From a bacterium (lineage in GTDB: Bacteria > Patescibacteria > Dojkabacteria > JAKAPS01 > JAJZLI01): DNA of 64,000 bases. Below the pieces are notes generated by a model, which saw only the letters and a program-made list of their open reading frames with translations, was not told the origin of the DNA and did no database searches. A program made the position numbers and the translations under genes. Position 1 is the first letter of the stretch. Every line of letters begins with the position of its first letter. Of this stretch, positions 54,210-63,714 are shown piece by piece. The stretch covers positions 1 to 64,000 of the forward strand of contig JAJZKG010000001.1 in assembly GCA_021809565.1 (NCBI GenBank). The letters are read 5' to 3'.

Positions 54210-56783
54210 ATGAAAACTAAAGAATATATAGCCTACTTAAATCTCCATAAAGATATTGTGAAAATGTTTATATCCCTTTGTACAGTATATTTAGCATACT
54301 TAGTAGTTTTATTTTATATTATTGAACTTATTACTAATAATCTTAAGTTAACACATGTAACTGTAATACATAATATTTTTAATTTTCCATATATTATTTA
54401 TGATGGAATTTTTATTGTAGGGTTGATCTTATTAATTCTCTTTAATCTTTGTAAAATTATTAGTTTTTTAAAAAAATATTACAGATCAATTATGGTTTTT
54501 AACCCAATAAATTGGATTGATTATAGTTTTGGGGCATTTTTATTGGTTACAATTTATGAAATATTGAGTTATAAATTTACTGTCCTCTATGTATTTACAA
54601 TAGTAATTATAATAAGGTTGATAATTCCTTTAATTAAAGGTATTTTAAGACCTAAACATTCTATAAATCAAGAATTTCCACTTGAACTAGATATTCCTAT
54701 TAAGAAGATAGATGAAGATAAGCTTCATAGGGAGAATTTTATAGATAATCTTTATGATAGAATTAAAAATTTGAATTTTGATAAAAGTTTTGTTTTCGGC
54801 TTGTATGGAGAGTGGGGTTCTGGTAAAACTTCTATGCTTAATTTATTGAAAGAAAAATTAAAGAAGGAGAAAGATATTATTGTTATAGATTTTAATCCAT
54901 GGATTTATGATGATGAAACTGCAATATTAAATGGCTTGTACAATGAGATAGATATCGCTCTCAACAAAGAATATCTGATGGATAATTTACGATCAGCATT
55001 ATTGAAATATGCCAAATTATTATCAACTGGGGTTAATCTCTTCAATTTTTTTATATTCTCTTTTAGTAATGTAGGTCAGGCAGATATAAAAAAGAGAATA
55101 AGTAAAGTTATTAAAAGAATAGATAAGAGAATCGTTGTGATTATTGATGATATAGATAGGATGTCTCCTGAAAATATATTATATATTTTTAAATTGGTTA
55201 ATATAGTAAATAATTTTGATAAATTATTTTTTATAATTTCGTGTGATAAAGAGATTATCAATAAAAAAATAAAAAATAAGGTTAAAGATCCTTTATATCT
55301 TGAGAGAATTATTCAAACTGATGAAAGTGTCCCAAAAATTCTTCTTGAAGATATAATATCTTATATAGAAAATGACCTAATTAAAATATATAAATATTTT
55401 GATATAGATATGGGAGAATATTCTTTTGCATATCTAAATTATTTTGGATCTTATTTTGCAGACTTAAGAAAGGTTAAAAAATATATCAATCTTATAAAAA
55501 TTGATATTGGTAGCATATCTACAAAAGATGATAAGCCGTTTAATAAAAAAGATATTTATTTAACAGATTTTTTCATATTAGAGATGCTTAAAACTTTTTT
55601 TCTTATAGTTTATGATGATATATATTCAAATTCTTCTGTCTATATAAAAATTGATAAAAGAGGAGATTTATATGGAGACAGTATTTTTAAGAATATAGCT
55701 AATGATCAATCTCAATCTGGCGTATTGGCATTAACACATTTAAATCTTTTGTTAGGGAATATTGACTATAAATATAGAGAGTATGTTTCAAATGCGATTT
55801 GTTATTTATTTCCACGAGTAGAAAATTTATTTTTGAATACAAAAGATTTACATAAAACATATAATAATCTCTATACTCCTATGCAATCTCCTAATAAAGA
55901 GAAAGATACAGATAGTTTACAATCTAGAATATGGCACGAGGATAGTTTTTATAGGTATTTTACTATGAGAATAAGTAAAAAGGATATATCTTATAATGAG
56001 ATGAAGACCTATATAGAATTGCTTAATAACAGTAATGATATAAATTCTATTGCAAATTTTTTCTTAGCTACTATGGACAAAAAACTTTTAATAGATAAAC
56101 TAAGCAATTCTAGTTGGGGGTTAAAGACAAATGGGAGTATAAAGTTAATAAAAATAATATGCAATAACATTGAAAAATTAAAAAAGAAACCTGAAGATAT
56201 TTATGTATATATAGACTTTATTAAGTCTTTACTCAATATTCCAATGGTGAATCCTAATGAAACAATAATGCAAGGTGTATTTAAAGATATTTTTAATAGT
56301 ATAAATATAAATAAGAAAACTTTTTTATTTATAGTTTCCTTATATAGTTATTTAAATCTTAATACCCAAGGGGGTCAATTTTTACGCAGTCCAGATATGA
56401 GAAGAGAGACAAGATCTATTATAAATAGGTTTATTAAAAATACAGAATATAATACCTTTAAAGATAATATTAACAATCGTAGAGATTTTATATTAGCACT
56501 ATATCATTGGTTGGGTTATGGTACTACTATAAGTGCTGATGAAAGGAATGATAATTCAATACATGTTAAGGGGTATATAAAAAGGTCTGTTGTAGATAAA
56601 AAAAGTTTAATTAATTTCATCAGTATCTTAAAAGATGCAAATTTTGATCTAACTATCTTAAACGATAATGAATTTTTTGGTAAAGAAATTTTTGATAAAG
56701 CAAGAAAAATATTAAAATATAATAAGTCTTTAAAAACAAAAGACAAAAATTTATTGACTTGGTTTATTAAATGGAAGTTATAA
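54210..56783 (+). CDS. KAP-family P-loop NTPase with N-terminal membrane helices
   Basis: 857 residues. Four helices occupy the first ~150 (FISLCTVYLAYLVVLFYII; IIYDGIFIVGLILLILF; FGAFLLVTIYEILSY; VFTIVIIIRLIIPLIKGIL). The KAP domain follows: GEWGSGKT Walker A at 200-207, IDFNPWIYDDETAILNGL, Walker B IVVIIDDIDRM (308-318), FIISCDKEIINKKI and LRKVKKYINLI. A ~450-residue helical C-terminus carries no known motif. KAP NTPases often have membrane segments inserted and occur in defence loci. It is coupled to the NYN nuclease and overlaps the convergent GT4 gene by 6 bases. Confidence 0.9.
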   Translation: MKTKEYIAYLNLHKDIVKMFISLCTVYLAYLVVLFYIIELITNNLKLTHVTVIHNIFNFPYIIYDGIFIVGLILLILFNLCKIISFLKKYYRSIMVFNPINWIDYSFGAFLLVTIYEILSYKFTVLYVFTIVIIIRLIIPLIKGILRPKHSINQEFPLELDIPIKKIDEDKLHRENFIDNLYDRIKNLNFDKSFVFGLYGEWGSGKTSMLNLLKEKLKKEKDIIVIDFNPWIYDDETAILNGLYNEIDIALNKEYLMDNLRSALLKYAKLLSTGVNLFNFFIFSFSNVGQADIKKRISKVIKRIDKRIVVIIDDIDRMSPENILYIFKLVNIVNNFDKLFFIISCDKEIINKKIKNKVKDPLYLERIIQTDESVPKILLEDIISYIENDLIKIYKYFDIDMGEYSFAYLNYFGSYFADLRKVKKYINLIKIDIGSISTKDDKPFNKKDIYLTDFFILEMLKTFFLIVYDDIYSNSSVYIKIDKRGDLYGDSIFKNIANDQSQSGVLALTHLNLLLGNIDYKYREYVSNAICYLFPRVENLFLNTKDLHKTYNNLYTPMQSPNKEKDTDSLQSRIWHEDSFYRYFTMRISKKDISYNEMKTYIELLNNSNDINSIANFFLATMDKKLLIDKLSNSSWGLKTNGSIKLIKIICNNIEKLKKKPEDIYVYIDFIKSLLNIPMVNPNETIMQGVFKDIFNSININKKTFLFIVSLYSYLNLNTQGGQFLRSPDMRRETRSIINRFIKNTEYNTFKDNINNRRDFILALYHWLGYGTTISADERNDNSIHVKGYIKRSVVDKKSLINFISILKDANFDLTILNDNEFFGKEIFDKARKILKYNKSLKTKDKNLLTWFIKWKL

Positions 56784-57890
56784 TTGTTGATAAAATTTTA
56801 AATATTTCTCTTTAACACTTATTAAGTTATATTTTCTACTTAAACTTAAAGCACCCTTAGATATTTGATTATACAAAGTTTTATTACTAGTTAGTTTTAT
56901 TATATTTTGAACTATTTGTTCAACATTTTTTGGTTCTATTAAAATGCAATTTTTATTATTAATAAATATTGATGTTGGGGTATTTTTTCCTTTTGTAGTA
57001 ATAACAGGTTTTCCATATGATATAGCTTCAAGGAATGTTCCATTCCTCTCAGATACTCCTAAATTAAATGGAAGTATTACTGCAAATGATTGAGATATTT
57101 TTTTTGCAATCTCCATTCCATCTTTTGGTTTATTTAATATTATATTATCCTGTAAATCTAAATTTTTAATTTTTTCTATTATTTTTTTATGAGAATGATT
57201 AGTTTCTGGGTAGAGATTTGTTAAAATATCCAGATTGATATCTATATTTTTATCTTTTAATATCTTTATTGTGTCTATTAGATATTCAAGCCCTTTTTTA
57301 GAATCAATTGTCCCTATATAGCAAAAATTAGAACCTTTCTTTGTGGGAATATCATAATAATTGGAAGGAAATATATTTATAATATATACTTTTTTATTAA
57401 AGACTTTAAATTTTTTTAAATATTTAAAGTCATTTATATTTGTGACTATTATATGGTCAAAGAATGGGAGTAGGGTTAAATTTCTTATTTTGGCAATAGG
57501 GTGAGCTTGAGAGAGTTCATGCTCTGTAATAATTTTTGGTATTTTAGGAAAATTCTTTTTTAATTTCATCCCAAGAATAAATGTATCAAATCTGAATTGA
57601 TAAGCTAAGGTTGGATGTTGTAAATGTATGATATCTGGGTCAACTTTTCTTATAATGTCAATTACCTGATTAAAGGTTTTTATATCCCATTTTCTATTAA
57701 CTTTATGTATTTCTATATTATTTATACTCTTTAAATTATCTATATTGGATGTAATCAGATGTATTTCTGCCCCTTTATATTTACTGAGTTCTTGCAATAA
57801 TCTATATGAATACATACCAACACCACATATTGTTGGAGGAAATGTTCCAGAGATAAATACTATTTTTTTAGATTTTTTTTGTAATGCCAA
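56778..57890 (-). CDS. Family 4 glycosyltransferase
   Basis: 370 residues, GT-B fold. KIVFISGTFPPTICGVGMYSYRLLQEL is the N-terminal acceptor-side loop, DPDIIHLQHPTLAYQF follows, then FCYIGTIDSKKGLEYLI and the donor site FNLGVSERNGTFLEAISYGKPVITT. It transfers a sugar from a nucleotide donor with retention. It is the last gene of a minus-strand trio (59856 to 56778) with a GT2 and another GT4. It is convergent with the KAP gene, with their final bases overlapping. Confidence 0.9.
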   Translation of the reverse strand: MALQKKSKKIVFISGTFPPTICGVGMYSYRLLQELSKYKGAEIHLITSNIDNLKSINNIEIHKVNRKWDIKTFNQVIDIIRKVDPDIIHLQHPTLAYQFRFDTFILGMKLKKNFPKIPKIITEHELSQAHPIAKIRNLTLLPFFDHIIVTNINDFKYLKKFKVFNKKVYIINIFPSNYYDIPTKKGSNFCYIGTIDSKKGLEYLIDTIKILKDKNIDINLDILTNLYPETNHSHKKIIEKIKNLDLQDNIILNKPKDGMEIAKKISQSFAVILPFNLGVSERNGTFLEAISYGKPVITTKGKNTPTSIFINNKNCILIEPKNVEQIVQNIIKLTSNKTLYNQISKGALSLSRKYNLISVKEKYLKFYQQL

Positions 57891-57913
57891 GCTTATTATA
57901 TTTGTAGTATTAA

Positions 57914-58780
57914 TTAAATATTCTTTTTATTCAATCCACCAAGATACCCACTTAATCCAGAATACATAAAGAGTTCTTTGTTCATTATAGATCTTAGTAT
58001 AGAAATAGAGAAAATCACAAAAACCCCTTCTACTAGAGATAATTTATTAAAGTTATTTTTTAATAAAATGGCATAATTGTGGGAATAATAATAGAACCAC
58101 AACTTTTTATCAGGGATTCTTGCCCCTCCACTTGGAGCTCTCAAATGTACTAGAAAAGACTTCGGGTCAAAGATTATCTTATAATTATTTTTTAGAATTC
58201 TAAATCCAAAATCAGTCTCTTCAAAATAATTGTTTCCAATAATATTTTCATCAAAACCTCCTATTGTATTAAATACACTTTTTCTAAAAGAGAAATTGCA
58301 TCCATAAAGACATTCTATATATTGTTTTATTGTAGAATTATAATTTGTATGTGTTTGAATTTTCAAAGTTTTATTAAATTTCCCAGTTTTAAATGAATTA
58401 TTTGGTTTCTCATTTGGATTCAAGACATTTCCTTGTATAGCACCTATGTTCTTATCTTTATAGTTTTCTATATGATTATGAATGAAATTTATATTATATA
58501 TTCTTACGTCATCATCTATTCGTATAATAATATCAGTACTTAAATTTTTAATTGTCTGATTTAGTAATTTTGTAAATTGTTGTTTATGGGTATAAATAAT
58601 TTTAAATAAAGATTTTTTAGAGATAAAGTTATCTATATTTTTATCTTCATTTTGATACACAATTACAACACTAAAATTATTATATGATTGTTTTTCTAAA
58701 TCTTTAATAAGATTCTTTAACTCACTATCTCTTCCTATTGTTAAAATTAAGATTGTTGCTTTTAAATTATTTTTTTCCAT
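57914..58780 (-). CDS. Family 2 glycosyltransferase
   Basis: 288 residues. Motifs: TILILTIGRDSELKNLI, DIIIRIDDDVRIYN (DDD metal site), GCNFSFRKSVFNTIGGFDENI, and NYFEETDFGFRILKNNY. A C-terminal hydrophobic stretch (LVEGVFVIFSISILRSIM) suggests membrane association. Its start overlaps the end of the upstream GT4 gene by 19 bases, so the two are translated together. Probably one step of a surface-glycan pathway. Confidence 0.9.
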   Translation of the reverse strand: MEKNNLKATILILTIGRDSELKNLIKDLEKQSYNNFSVVIVYQNEDKNIDNFISKKSLFKIIYTHKQQFTKLLNQTIKNLSTDIIIRIDDDVRIYNINFIHNHIENYKDKNIGAIQGNVLNPNEKPNNSFKTGKFNKTLKIQTHTNYNSTIKQYIECLYGCNFSFRKSVFNTIGGFDENIIGNNYFEETDFGFRILKNNYKIIFDPKSFLVHLRAPSGGARIPDKKLWFYYYSHNYAILLKNNFNKLSLVEGVFVIFSISILRSIMNKELFMYSGLSGYLGGLNKKNI

Positions 58781-59856
58781 TCTTTTACTATTTTTTGTTC
58801 ATTAAATTTATGAATGCTTGCTACACAATTATTTCTCATTGTATTATACAAATCTCTATTTTTATACAAATATAATATTTTTTTTGATATATCATCAGAG
58901 TTTTTATCAATAAAAAGTCCATTTATATTATTTTGTAGAACTTCAGGTATACCTCCTACTTTTGTTGCCAATATTGGAACAGATCTAGATAGAGCTTCAA
59001 TAAGTATTAAGCCCAAACCTTCTGATGAAGATGGTAAAACCAGTAGATTAGATTTATCCAAAAATTGCTCTATATTTTCTTGAAATCCAAAATAAGCTAT
59101 TTTATTTTGCAATTTGTTATCTTTTATATATTGTAAAACATTATTTTTTTCTAGCCCTGTGCCTACTATTATGCCTTTGATATTATTGGATTCAATTTTC
59201 TCTATTGCTTGTATATATTCATAAATACCTTTAGATAAATCTACTCTCGATATAAATGAAACATAAAAATCTTTAAAATTTGTATAATATATTTTTTTGA
59301 TCTTAGTTCTAACTATGGGGTATATAGTACAAACTATTTTTCTATTAATGCCAAAATTTATTATATCATCTTTGGTTGCATTAGATACTGCAACTATAGA
59401 ATTAACTTTTTTTGACGACTTTAGATATAAATATTTTAAAAGAGGCGAATATTTTATCCATTTCCCTCTAGAAAATGGTCCATGTTCCCACCAAATTATG
59501 TTTATATTTTCATCTAATTTCCTTATTATAGGTGTTAAGATAATTTTATCTGAAAAACTCTCAATTACTATTGTGTCTATATGATTAGTGATTATTTTTC
59601 TTGCTAGTCTCTTATAATTTTTAAGATTATAAAAATATAAAAGATGAAAATATATATAATTTTTTACTCCAGATCCTGGTTCTAACAATGTTTTGCCAGA
59701 TATATTTATTGAATGGTCAATTTTTATCTTTTTTGGATATTGGTAATCATATGTTATCAAAATATTTTTTTTGTATAGATTCTCTAGTATAGTTTTAGAT
59801 AATATTTCTGCTCCACCAATAGCATTGGCTGTTCTTATAAAAATAATTTTTTTCAT
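58762..59856 (-). CDS. Family 4 glycosyltransferase
   Basis: 364 residues, GT-B fold. FIRTANAIGGAEILSKTIL at the N-terminus, IIWWEHGPFSRGKWI, VSFISRVDLSKGIYEYI, and LVLPSSSEGLGLILIEALSRSVPILATKVGGIPEVL with its E-x7-E-type donor site. First gene of the minus-strand trio. The 496 bases upstream (59857-60352) hold no convincing gene. A minus frame there is open for 80 codons without a start (60004-60243). Confidence 0.9.
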   Translation of the reverse strand: MKKIIFIRTANAIGGAEILSKTILENLYKKNILITYDYQYPKKIKIDHSINISGKTLLEPGSGVKNYIYFHLLYFYNLKNYKRLARKIITNHIDTIVIESFSDKIILTPIIRKLDENINIIWWEHGPFSRGKWIKYSPLLKYLYLKSSKKVNSIVAVSNATKDDIINFGINRKIVCTIYPIVRTKIKKIYYTNFKDFYVSFISRVDLSKGIYEYIQAIEKIESNNIKGIIVGTGLEKNNVLQYIKDNKLQNKIAYFGFQENIEQFLDKSNLLVLPSSSEGLGLILIEALSRSVPILATKVGGIPEVLQNNINGLFIDKNSDDISKKILYLYKNRDLYNTMRNNCVASIHKFNEQKIVKEWKKII

Positions 59857-60317
59857 AATAAATTATTTAAAAAACATTGGAAATTACACCTTTCAGCTAA
59901 TATAGCACCAGATATTCCTGCTCTTATTATTATAATTTTATTGGTCATACGTAAGTATTATATTAGAATATGTCAGGTAAGTGTATCTGTTGTATTTCTT
60001 CTAATGGTACCTAATTTCTAGTAATCTGATTGTTATTATATCAATAATTATCAGATTAAGTTTTTTTTGCAATTTTATTAAACTTACTAACGTTGGTCTG
60101 TCCATTGTTTTTCTCTTTCCACTGGGAGATGTAACAGTATTGGATAATAGATTTTTGTCTAGAGCAAATTTTAATATATTATCTTCTGTATAGATTAGAG
60201 TTTTGTGTTTTATTGAATTTAAGGTAGGTATAACAAAACTAACCTAGATTGAAAATTAAAAATCTCTAATAAGGCTAAAAGTGAATCAAACCCTTATAAA
60301 ATAGGAATATGTGTAGG

Positions 60318-60346
60318 TTGTCATAAACTATAGGATGTGGTACAAT
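60318..60346 (+). promoter_or_regulatory. Promoter with ATG at +1
   Basis: TTGTCA (60318-60323), a 17-base spacer and TACAAT (60341-60346). The ATG at 60353 lies six bases later, at the expected transcription start, so the mRNA is leaderless. Confidence 0.75.
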
Positions 60347-60352
60347 AAGACT

Positions 60353-61132
60353 ATGAAACCTGAAGAATTACGACGACTATCTGACATACCAATATATTCA
60401 TCTCCTTATGAGATAAAGGATGGAGATCCACATTTAGAACTATTACCTGGTGGATTTTCAGGAAGGGTTAGAGTTTTACGTGGTGGTATTTTAGACATAT
60501 CGTCATACAATTATTTTCAAGAAGGAAGGGCTGATCAATATGCTTATGATCAAAAAGGAAGGGTTGAGACTTCCATATCTCAAAATGCTTTTGGAGATAG
60601 AACATATTCTTGGTTTTTATATAACTATAACGATGATTTAAGTTTGTTTAGTGTTCAAAAAAGAAGTGTTACTGTAGATGAATATGGAGAGTTATTAGAT
60701 ATTAATGTTTCTGAAGATCGATATGATCCTAATACCCAAGTTTTAACTAGGAAGGGTGTTGATAATGATGGAAGAATTTCTTTAGAAGAGCATCAATATG
60801 AAGATAGTCTACTTAAAAGTAAGGTTGTTTTTAAAGATCATGATGTCGGTACCATAGAGGAATATGAATATGTCTATGATGAAAAAGGTGTGATAGTAAA
60901 AAGATTTGTAAAAGATCAAGATGGAAATGTTATTGCTACAGATTTTTATGAATATAATGGAAACCTACCAATAAAAAGAGGTTCTAGTGTTTTAGATGGG
61001 ATCAGTATCTATAAGTCTCATGCTATATTAAAAAGATTAAAGAAGGATAATACTAGGAAGAAAGATAGAAGGTTTGTTATATATGAGAATAGGGCAAGTG
61101 ATCTATCAGCTATACTTGAGGGAACAAGATAA
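60353..61132 (+). CDS. YD/MORN-like repeat protein, unknown
   Basis: 259 residues from the ATG at 60353. The body has repeated Tyr/Asp/Gly strands (YAYDQKGRVETS, VDEYGELLDINVS, YEYVYDEKGVIVKR, QDGNVIATDFYEYNG) reminiscent of YD- or MORN-type beta repeats. No signal peptide or membrane helix. The C-terminus is basic (ILKRLKKDNTRKKDRR). The next gene follows after 9 bases, so they form a two-gene unit. It may be a toxin, immunity or scaffold protein. No catalytic motif is visible. Confidence 0.65.
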   Translation: MKPEELRRLSDIPIYSSPYEIKDGDPHLELLPGGFSGRVRVLRGGILDISSYNYFQEGRADQYAYDQKGRVETSISQNAFGDRTYSWFLYNYNDDLSLFSVQKRSVTVDEYGELLDINVSEDRYDPNTQVLTRKGVDNDGRISLEEHQYEDSLLKSKVVFKDHDVGTIEEYEYVYDEKGVIVKRFVKDQDGNVIATDFYEYNGNLPIKRGSSVLDGISIYKSHAILKRLKKDNTRKKDRRFVIYENRASDLSAILEGTR

Positions 61133-61141
61133 TTAAATTTC

Positions 61142-61711
61142 ATGGAAGAAGTTGAGGGAATAAAACAGGGTATCTCACATGAAGAATTCAAAGAAAGACT
61201 TTCAATGTTGTCTGATACATCACTGTATCCAGCTTTCAGAATAACTGATATATTCGAAGCAAGTTCATTTGAGTTTATCGATGATGATGAAAGATGTGAA
61301 CACGTAGATGTTAGAAGGATAATTGGAGCCCCACATCTTGGGACTCCAAAATTCAAAAATTGGGGAGATATTCAAAACAGAGAATCTAGATTCGGAGAAT
61401 CCAGATCTAGTGGGATAGGATCCAGAGGACTAGGTCCAAGATGGGAGGAGTATATGCATGAACTTACAAAACAGGTAGAGCATAGCGGAATTGAAAGTGT
61501 ATCAATTTTTAGTGGACCTGTTTGTATTGATGAATTTCAAGGGATTTATTATGTGGATTTAGATGGAACAAGGAGAGTAGTTGTAGCAAAATTACTTGGA
61601 ATTGATAAAATTCCAGCAACTGTAACAAAAATTATAACAAAACACGGAGTCGACCCTTGGAAATTTTCAAAAGCTTCAAGAAAGATAAAAAAGCTAAGCT
61701 ATCTCTTCTAG
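61142..61711 (+). CDS. ParB-like domain protein with repeat insertion
   Basis: 189 residues. The C-terminal half has YYVDLDGTRRVVVAKLLGIDKIPATVTKI, the pattern of ParB/sulfiredoxin-fold domains (V-x-x-D-G-x-x-R-x3-A-x3-G-x5-P-A). Between residues ~80 and 100 a Gly-Ser-Arg-rich segment (ESRFGESRSSGIGSRGLGPR) is encoded by clustered copies of the GGATCTAGATCC-type palindrome. It is coupled to the YD-like gene upstream and overlaps the convergent membrane gene by 18 bases. ParB-fold proteins can hydrolyse CTP, bind DNA or cut nucleic acid. Which applies here is not known. Confidence 0.65.
   Translation: MEEVEGIKQGISHEEFKERLSMLSDTSLYPAFRITDIFEASSFEFIDDDERCEHVDVRRIIGAPHLGTPKFKNWGDIQNRESRFGESRSSGIGSRGLGPRWEEYMHELTKQVEHSGIESVSIFSGPVCIDEFQGIYYVDLDGTRRVVVAKLLGIDKIPATVTKIITKHGVDPWKFSKASRKIKKLSYLF
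61382..61437. repeat. Cluster of GGATCTAGATCC-type palindromes in a gene
   Basis: GAATCTAGATTC (61382-61393) is a perfect 12-bp palindrome. It is followed by CCAGATCTAGTGGG, AGGATCCAGAGGA and CTAGGTCC-like pieces. All are in frame and encode Ser-Arg and Gly-Ser-Arg units. Confidence 0.7.
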
Positions 61712-62419
61712 TTTTTTATATAAAAACACCATAGATAGTATTGATATAGGGATTGTTATAAGAAGTCCTACAAGAAGTAAGAAGAACCCTACAATATTTA
61801 ATATAGAAAGTATAAACAAAAAACCAAATATCTTCCATTTTTTTCTTTTTGTAATACGATAACTTTCTTTTATTGATTCTATTATTTGTTTATTTTGATC
61901 AATAATTATATATGCCCAGAAAGAAAGTGCAATGGAATATATTATTAATAATACAGAAAGTACTACTATAATAATAATAAATAATAAAAAGACAAGAGAC
62001 CTTTGTAATGCAAAATGAACCATTAATGCTGAGGATCCCAAAATCAGGAGATATCCTATTATAAAACCTACTGCTAGTAAAATCCCCCCACCGACATAAT
62101 TCCAAAATCTATTATCAAATTGTATATAACTTGTAAATTTGGAAAGTTCCAATTTTTCATTGTTATAAACCCTAAGTGCAATTAATACAGATAAATATCC
62201 AAAGGCAAAATCAAAAGCTATGAGTATTACAAGGAATATTATTCTTAATAAACCTGCACGTCCAGTCAGAAATTCCAATGCAGAATATACAACAATGAAA
62301 ACAAGTGTAAATACAATATAAAAAACTAAATTTTGGAATGTTTTGTTCCACCCAAACGAAAATACTTCAGAGATTGAGAATGTTTTTTTACTTTGACTAG
62401 TTGATGAGTTATCAGCCAT
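61694..62419 (-). CDS. Six-helix membrane protein
   Basis: 241 residues. A Ser-rich N-terminus with FSISEVFSFGWNKTFQN precedes about six hydrophobic helices, including LVFYIVFTLVFIVVYSAL, FWNYVGGGILLAVGFIIGYLLIL and a late FFLLLVGLLITIPISILSMVFLY. The layout (repeated helices with an IIESIKESYRITKRKKW cytosolic loop) resembles DUF975/glycerophosphodiester-phosphodiesterase-membrane-domain type proteins. Function unknown. It ends in an 18-base overlap with the convergent ParB-like gene. Confidence 0.65.
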   Translation of the reverse strand: MADNSSTSQSKKTFSISEVFSFGWNKTFQNLVFYIVFTLVFIVVYSALEFLTGRAGLLRIIFLVILIAFDFAFGYLSVLIALRVYNNEKLELSKFTSYIQFDNRFWNYVGGGILLAVGFIIGYLLILGSSALMVHFALQRSLVFLLFIIIIVVLSVLLIIYSIALSFWAYIIIDQNKQIIESIKESYRITKRKKWKIFGFLFILSILNIVGFFLLLVGLLITIPISILSMVFLYKKLEEIA

Positions 62420-62496
62420 ACTAGAACAATTGTACTCTTACTTTTTATTATTTCAATATATATAAATATAATGGCTCTATTTATATATTTTTGGTA

Positions 62497-63630
62497 TTAA
62501 CTTTTATTGTAGTAATTTTCTATCTCTTTTGATATTTTACTATATAAAAATCTACTAGCGTATTTTGTAGCATTCTTAGAGTAGTTACTATAATTTTTAT
62601 TTATCTTACCTATTGCATCTAACATTTCTTTTTTATCAAGTGCTATAAGTAATCCATTAACCTTATCCTCTATAAGGTCTACTGCTGCATTATCTTTACT
62701 GTTAAAACATATTACTGGAAGTCCTAATGCTAGAGCTTCAATTGTTACTATAGAAAAACCTTCTCTTTCTGACAACATCATAAATATTTTTGATTTTTGT
62801 ATATCTTTGAATACTTCATTATTATTCTCTATAAAACCAGTAAATTCTATATCAAGATTTTTTGCTTTGGTTTTTAGATTATTTATTTCTGGTCCATCTC
62901 CTATTATTACGGCTTTAAGCTTTATATTTTTCTCTTTTGAATACTTTACAAGATCTATTATTTTATCTATATTTTTGAAATCAAGAAGTCTTCCTGCATA
63001 ACAAAGGTCATACTCTTTCTTCTTGTTTGGTATTGTTTTTATATCATCTCTAATACCATTGGGTATCACAACAATATCATCTTTTTTATATTTTTCTATT
63101 TCCTTTTTTGTATGTTCTGATATAGATATTATATTCACTGATAATTTCAATGCTAAATATTGGACAATGAATCCTATACTTCCAGAAAATAGTCCAGAAT
63201 ACTTTACCCAATATTTAAAACTCCACCATTCATGCCACACAGTAATAACTCTTGGGGCCAGACCCTTTGGTTTGCGGAATTTAAATAAAAGAGCAAGTCT
63301 GAGGGTAAAAATAGGGAAGTAGGGCATAGATTCAATTTCTATAACATCAAAGTTATTTTTTAGAAGATACGGAAATAACTTTATCGCAAATATAATAGGT
63401 TCTAGTGTTTTCCTAGTTCCGTCTGGTTTATATATATTAGAGTGTTTTGTTATAGCATGATAATAGATCTTATCTTTTACTATTGTATTATCTCCTTCCC
63501 AATCTTTCATACCCACAAGATGTATTTCGTATTCATCTTTTAGATATGTTGATATATTGTATATCCTCTGCTGTACTCCACCTATCTGGTATGGATATAT
63601 AAAATCATATATAAAGAGGAGTTTCTTCAT
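62497..63630 (-). CDS. Family 4 glycosyltransferase
   Basis: 377 residues, GT-B fold. KLLFIYDFIYPYQIGGVQQRIYNIS (Gly-rich acceptor loop), VITVWHEWWSF, IISISEHTKKEIEKY, VIPNGIRDD, LCYAGRLLDFKNIDKII, and KIFMMLSEREGFSIVTIEALALGLPVICF for the donor site. Retaining glycosyltransferase of surface or lipid glycan synthesis. It is divergent from uppS, which makes the lipid carrier for such sugars. A 26-bp palindrome sits between them. Confidence 0.92.
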   Translation of the reverse strand: MKKLLFIYDFIYPYQIGGVQQRIYNISTYLKDEYEIHLVGMKDWEGDNTIVKDKIYYHAITKHSNIYKPDGTRKTLEPIIFAIKLFPYLLKNNFDVIEIESMPYFPIFTLRLALLFKFRKPKGLAPRVITVWHEWWSFKYWVKYSGLFSGSIGFIVQYLALKLSVNIISISEHTKKEIEKYKKDDIVVIPNGIRDDIKTIPNKKKEYDLCYAGRLLDFKNIDKIIDLVKYSKEKNIKLKAVIIGDGPEINNLKTKAKNLDIEFTGFIENNNEVFKDIQKSKIFMMLSEREGFSIVTIEALALGLPVICFNSKDNAAVDLIEDKVNGLLIALDKKEMLDAIGKINKNYSNYSKNATKYASRFLYSKISKEIENYYNKS

Positions 63631-63714
63631 TAATGCAATTATACCTAAAAAATTTAGTTTTATAAACTTTCTGGATCTTGATCAAAATCAAAACCCTCTA
63701 ATCTAGTGTTATTC

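Noticed and set aside
60001..60243. Minus frame open for 80 codons with protein-like segments (SPSGKRKTMDRPTLVSLIKL)
   Set aside because: It is bounded by TAG on both sides, has no usable start near its beginning, and open frames of this size are common by chance here. It could be a gene fragment, but I cannot match it to a family.
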